Source of the DNA: Congeria kusceri
Lineage: Eukaryota; Mollusca; Bivalvia; Myida; Dreissenidae
Length of the DNA: 64,000 nt
Direction: 5' to 3'
NCBI GenBank assembly: GCA_027627225.1
Contig: CM051024.1
Coordinates: 80,029,204-80,093,203, forward strand
Shown here: positions 58,971 through 64,000 of the stretch, one piece after another
Layout: each line of letters starts with the position of its first letter
Position numbering within the stretch: the first letter of the stretch is position 1
Notes under the pieces: model-generated
Database searches by the model: none
Told to the model about the DNA's origin: nothing
The model's input: only the letters and a program-made list of their open reading frames with translations
Position numbers and translations under genes: made by a program

Positions 58971-59572
58971 CCAGGGGCATTCCGATAATACGTCACGTTT
59001 AAAAGTATCGAAGCCAGCTGTTGATGTTTGCATCAATACCATATACAGAGCTGCAACGATTCTATCGATGTATCGATGCATCGATTGTAAATGGTCCGAT
59101 TCGATTGTCGATACTAAACCAACCAATTTCAAATCGATTCTCTTTCATTTAATAAAAAACAAATCTCAACCTACCTATTCTATTTTTTGAGGGAATATAA
59201 CCTGAAACATTTCTTTTACGCCTGAGTGACCTCACATAATGACCCCAAATACATATGTGAAGTTTAAATTGAATATCTTTAATAGTTAGAGAGATATGGA
59301 CTTGTTGCACGCAAACCTTAATCAGAGCATTTCGCGGACCAATATATATTTTCCTGCTTATAAAATAACACCTTAAAGATACATTAATCCAGTTTCAAAA
59401 AAACAAAAAACAAACCTGATATTATGAAACTAATGGTTGAAACACAGTCTAACAGTACTTGTATAAAAAAATAGTTGACATCAAAATGTGATTAATATGC
59501 AAAACACTTAAACCCGATAGTGAATGTTCATGCCATTTGTCGAAAACAACAATCTCAATTTTCGTAATCAAA
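58971..59572. other. Junction sequence before the duplicated block
   Basis: Contains ATCGATGTATCGATGCATCG at 59064-59083, a self-complementary cluster. No gene. Homology to 18354 onward starts at about 59573. Confidence 0.5.
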
Positions 59573-60299
59573 TGTGAAATGTTTGACTTCAAGGAAAATA
59601 TAGGTTTTATTTTTCCCTCCTGTGACATATATGCTGTGCGAAAAAAAAATGTAGTCCATCATATATAAATACATTGTTACTGAATAAATGAATAAAGAAC
59701 GGAAAATAAATCAGTTGATACATTTTAAGTATAGAAATTTAAGAGCAATACATCAGGATTTGCAATAGAGTTATTTCAATTTAATACTGCATATAAGCAT
59801 CACATGTCACCAAAAACTGCATAAATTAACATTATTTTTATAATTACACTTATTTATGTATCTACAAAGTAATCTAGGGGTGTAATGATAACACGGATTA
59901 ATATCGTGACTACGCGCTTTATTCTGCAGTGTTTAGCGAAATATACCGCCATATATTGCCCATATTAAAATGAGAAGTTTCATTTTATATATCTCTTAAA
60001 TAACCGTGCAAAATGCATTTATTGAACTTATTATCATTGTTTAAATACCAGTATAAACAAAATATTTGCATGATTTCAAATAACATATTTATAAACTTTT
60101 CAAAACTAATCACATTATTTTTTATAATAATCAAATTCGCAATGACATGTGGATAATTAGATATCATTTTTTAGATAGTGTAATAAATGCTGTGGGAAAA
60201 TGAGCTCCCTCTCATCTATTTACTTTTTCACTGAATTAGGCCGCTATTTTAGTTTTTATTCTTTGGTTAATAATTTTTTTCAAAAAATGTATACTGGCA

Positions 60300-60910
60300 G
60301 GTTAAACAAGAGCGGCATAAGTCCCTAGGTTGCTCACCTCAGGGGTTAATAAACTAAACTGTTCTGAGCAAGTTTAATGAAGACTCGGCTAAGATTGTGG
60401 CCTCTATATTGTTCACAAGCTTTTTCTTCAATTTGGCCTGGTGACCTAGTTTTTGCCACCATGTGACTCATTTTCAAACTTCTCCTAGATATCTCTGGGA
60501 CATATGTTCTGACCAAGTGTCATGCTCAAATCACTGGGCTATAAATGTAGCATCTAGGGTATTCACAAGCTTTTTCTTCAAATTGGCCTGGTGACCTACT
60601 TTTTACCCTATTTGACCTAGTTTCAGCCTAGATACCATGGCAATTCTTTTGAGCAAGTTTCAAGAAAACTGGACCAAAATTTTGACTAGTGTTAATAAGT
60701 TTTTTCTTTAATTTGACCTAGTGACCTAGCTTTTGTCCCTACATAACCCAGTTTCTAACTCGGCCGAGATATCATTGGGACAAATGTTCTGAGCAAGTTT
60801 CATGTTGAATGGGGGAAAAATGTGGCCTCTAGAGCGTTAACAACTTTTATAAAGTTTTCAATAAAGCCAAAGAAAACTGCAGAGTCCACTGTCACTTCCT
60901 GTCAGACACT
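60300..60910 (+). repeat. Tandem array, GACCTAGTGACCTAG family, copy 2 (contracted)
   Basis: About four units against seven to eight in copy 1. The junction GACCTAGTTTCAGCCTAGATA joins text found about 620 bases apart in copy 1, consistent with unequal exchange or slippage between units. Confidence 0.8.
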
Positions 60911-61800
60911 ATAACAATGCGTGAAATCATTAAACATATTTTAAATAAATTATGGATCATTTTAATTATGGTTTAATCTAGTAACGCCAGCTATTGGTGT
61001 AGTTCACGGTGCAAGACATATATATTCCCTTTTAAACACCTTAAAACAAATACGGTCTGTGTGTCCATGGAGATGAGTCAATTCCAGCAACAAAGCATAA
61101 CGAACCAAGACGGAAGGGGTCCATCCGGTCTCTCCGGTAAGTGCCAGAACCGACGCGAACCGGTGGTAGCATATGAAGTATCGAACAGCGCCGCTGCATG
61201 GTAGTAGTTTATGAACAGTTGTTTGATACAGTCGCCACGCTTGAGCTGTATATGTTATATATTTGCATAATGTGGTATGTTATGCTCCAATGTTTCTCCT
61301 GTCGCTCTCACATCATGTCCGTATATAATTGTATGCTAAAAAATGCATCGGCGGAAATTACAGCTGCTCGATATCTGGATCTTCCAATGCGGAAAGTATG
61401 CCCTTCGCCACTTTTTTTGATTCCGGATGTAATTCCGTCCAAACATACTAAACAACGTAAAAAAGATAAATCTTTAAACAACAACATAAATGAACAATAA
61501 ATAAAAAACACATGAAATTATGATGCTCTAATGAGACATATGCAAATAAAAATGCAGACCGTATTTAATGTTCTTTATTTGCATTTCACAGTCAGGTTTA
61601 CAAAATAGCAATTCAACTTTTAAGATGTAATGTAGCCACGTTTGTGTTATGTGTTATTTATAATGTAACCTGTGTCTCGTAGTCATTTTTTATCCGTGCA
61701 ACACAGACTACAATAAACGAATAGTTAGGCAACCATTTGATATTGTGTTCAAGTATATTAAATTATGTGGCTATATTTGTACAAAATTGTTATTCATTTC
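60911..61800. other. Non-coding part of duplicated block, copy 2
   Basis: Frames at 61198-61500 (+) and 61308-61511 (-) show no known domain and are not kept open at the matching positions 20580-20890. At 61801-61838 the right end motif of the element at 16972-21548 recurs. Confidence 0.5.
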
Positions 61801-61927
61801 GGGTCGATTTTGGTCGATTTGGGGGTTTCGTGCCGCCGCTGAAACAGGAAACAAGGGGCCAAGGGAGATTATAGATACAAAACAGTACCGCACATTAAAG
61901 GCTAGTAAAATTCGATAACTAATTCAC

Positions 61928-62134
61928 CTGCGTTATGGGTGGTATGTAATGATTTCGCTGAATCGTCCTTTCCAGTTCATCACCCATTATTTCCACCAGG
62001 TAATTAAGGCAAGCCCTGGACAAACAATACCGCTGAATAATCTGTACATCCGACAGATGCTCAAGTGAGGTTCTGGGTCGGAAAACCCGCTCTCGTCTTC
62101 GCAAATCGCCGAACAAAACAATCGCAGCGGCCAT
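61928..62134 (-). pseudogene. HARBI1-like transposase exon 1, intact copy in a truncated element
   Basis: Opens MAAAIVLFGDLRRRERVFRP and runs SLEHLSDVQIIQRYCLSRAC, YLVEIMGDELERT and RNHYIPPITQ to donor GTGAAT. No stop or shift, unlike 21639-21844. The other five exons are missing from this duplicate, so no complete transposase can be made here. Confidence 0.75.
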
Positions 62135-62169
62135 ACTTTCGAACGTTACGACAGCCTTGGTCCATTCGT

Positions 62170-62298
62170 AAATTTTACGTTAAATCTTACGATTTCGTAG
62201 CAGGTGGTTGCGTAAGATTTTTTTAATGAAACGCTCTTATTTTGTTACGAACGTCAAACTTAAGAAAACCGTTCGTACAAACTTTATGAAACGGGCCC
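62170..62298. repeat. Harbinger right terminal repeat, copy 2
   Basis: Same subterminal CTTACG motifs and terminal TTTATGAAACGGGCCC as 21890-22008. It lies 845 bases before the exon-1 copy at 63143, the same spacing as in copy 1. Confidence 0.8.
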
Positions 62299-63142
62299 GT
62301 TGTGTTCTAACTTATTAACAAATATGATCGTATTGTAGTTATGGTAAGCGGTTAAAATCATGCATATTTGTATTTTTACGTTGTATTTTTTACATTTGGT
62401 GTCATAGTAATCGAACATTTTCCAAGTCAGATCCACAAAGATATGTAGTCCAATGGAATTACAATTTATATTGTTAGCTTTGTTTGTGTCTGAAATATTG
62501 AACCAATTTGGTATTACGTATGCTTGGGATCAAATCAAATCAAATCGTTCAGGTGTATACAACAGCCTTTAAACAATTGTAAGCATGTGTTGTTGTTTTT
62601 TAATTACAGTTCGGTTTAACTATTATCAAGGCCTGGCGAACATTGGAAAGAAACCAGTAATCTAAAACTCGGTGTGTTCTCTTAGTCTAATACCCAAATC
62701 GTCTCGCGGTTTTCGTCTAAGAAAACAACATATGACATTGCGACACTACATGAATCCCTCTAGATATTTGTTCCACAAACAACACTAATTACATCTGGAA
62801 CATGGATAAAGCACTTAATAAGGAGCAAACATAGAATGCATTCCCGCAGTCAATATCAGCACATGGAATATAAATAAATGCACTCCATTCTCGCGAGATA
62901 TATCGTTTACGGTAGTCTCTAAGAAAGTAGCCCGTCGAAATACCAAACTACATTTGTTTCGTATTTACTGGCATCTAACCTGTAACTAAAATGTGCTTCC
63001 GAAATCAGCATCCTGAACGAATATCACATTTCATAAGCGCAACGTATAAACGAACTCTATTGCTGAACAGATATTATGAGGTTGTTTTTGTTTTACAAAT
63101 ATCCAAACTAAAAGCTAACCGATTGGCAGAAGACTAGGATTT

Positions 63143-63164
63143 ATGGATTATATCTTGAAAAGGG
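63143..63164 (+). CDS. Paralogous exon 1 of a glycosyltransferase-like gene (copy D)
   Basis: Identical coding text to exon 1 at 22850 (MDYILKR plus one base, donor GTAAGT). Later exons would lie outside the window, since intron 1 in the first copy is about 7 kb. Confidence 0.6.
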
Positions 63165-64000
63165 GTAAGTTTCTTGACTTTATTATTTACCACATTGGTT
63201 TTGATAACATACTAATCGTCGATCCTTAAACCGACGAACATAGTCCATATCTTGATAAAATGTCTGCACCACAAAACAAACAAATGCATTGCCTTCTGTT
63301 ATTTTTAAGTGTATGACCTGTTTAAATATATATAGTAGCATGTTCAAGCAACGTTTTGATGTGAGGTATGAACTATTGTGTTTATTTAGAGTAAATAGAG
63401 CCCATGCGTCTAAATGCATACATTGTGTAATCACTGCACTACAAACTGCACTCATTGTGTATTTTGCGTTGTGAATTGCGATAACTTTGGTTTGAACGCC
63501 GCATATTTACAAACCAAATATACTTACAAAGTAGAAGAACGTCACACAAAAACAACAACGTGTACATCTTTAGTATTTTTTAATTACATTACGACGATAT
63601 ATACAGTGTACATATACTTCGATTGTACCCAGTAAATCTAAGCGTCATATTATTCTGTAAAATGTGAGACACCATACTTCACACAACCGTTTTGTTACAG
63701 TTTTGTGTCATTACAAAGCGATGAATATAAAGAAACACGTATAGTTGTTTTACTTTTAATGAGATCATTTTCAGAAATAATCATTTTGAACGTATAATGT
63801 AAGTTTTCCACGTTATGGCATATGACATTAAAATTCAAATGAATCAAAATGATTTCGATCCAACTCTTTTCACTTAGTAAATAGTACTAAATGCGAGTCA
63901 AAAACACAACACTGTAAAACTCACCAGTGTGGGGCAGCTATGGCGAGAAGCTTCTTATACAAATTTTTAGCCCACATAGTTTATGGCTTATCCAGTTTTA

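Larger units (their letters stand above)
59573..64000 (+). repeat. Segmental duplication, copy 2
   Basis: Matches 18354-23696 in order to the window end, with the two internal length differences described for copy 1. The left part of the Harbinger element is absent, so the duplication or a later deletion cut inside the transposon. Confidence 0.9.

Noticed and set aside
61198..61500. 100-codon plus frame in the second duplicate
   Set aside because: The matching region at 20580-20890 carries differences that break it, so there is no sign of coding constraint.

Overview
The window is eukaryotic, AT-rich and dominated by mobile DNA. Coding exons are short, have GT/AG boundaries and are separated by kilobase introns. 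The mix of repeats (APE-type LINEs, a Harbinger, a mariner, a DIRS/Ty3-like fragment, tRNA-derived SINEs, foldback hairpins, and GACCTAGTGACCTAG and TGACCTTGACCTTTGA tandem repeats) is what I associate with molluscan, probably bivalve, genomes. That placement is inference, and I do not name a species.

The only convincing host gene lies on the plus strand at 22850-38284. Seven exons join in frame to 385 codons. The product is a type II membrane protein whose signal anchor is assembled across an exon junction. Its lumenal domain resembles the GT-A-like glycosyltransferase families that include DUF1647. The locus has been duplicated: homologous first exons lie at 52548 and 63143, and a deleted last exon lies at 50725. 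The window therefore shows a small family cluster with one apparently intact member.

Layout: 1-4640 has nothing recognised. 4640-6440 is a dead LINE with a 2A-like motif. 6895-22008 appears to be a 15-kb Harbinger element with GGGCCCGTTTCA ends. It holds a Myb/SANT-like accessory gene (+, 7.1-10.5 kb) converging on a DDE transposase gene (-, 12.9-21.8 kb). Both carry lesions, and two other elements are nested inside. 22850-38284 is the host gene, whose introns hold a mariner, a MITE, a LINE fragment, a foldback-linked repeat, minisatellites and trinucleotide tracts. 38.8-41.3 kb has a SINE and foldbacks. 41.65-45.18 kb is a LINE bracketed by inverted arrays built on CGATAATTATCG. 45.75-46.33 kb is a minisatellite. 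48.0-48.5 kb is a reverse transcriptase fragment (-). 49.9-51.8 kb has two TTAA-flanked MITEs around the last-exon pseudogene. 54.7-56.2 kb has foldback repeats. 56.6-59.0 kb is tandem arrays rich in nuclear-receptor-like half-sites. 59573-64000 is a second copy of 18354-23696, including the Harbinger right end and the host-gene first exon.

Most of the window is a record of insertion and duplication. One glycosyltransferase-like gene survives, and its upstream region, Harbinger end included, was copied to seed another locus. All homology calls are from pattern recognition, with no database search.
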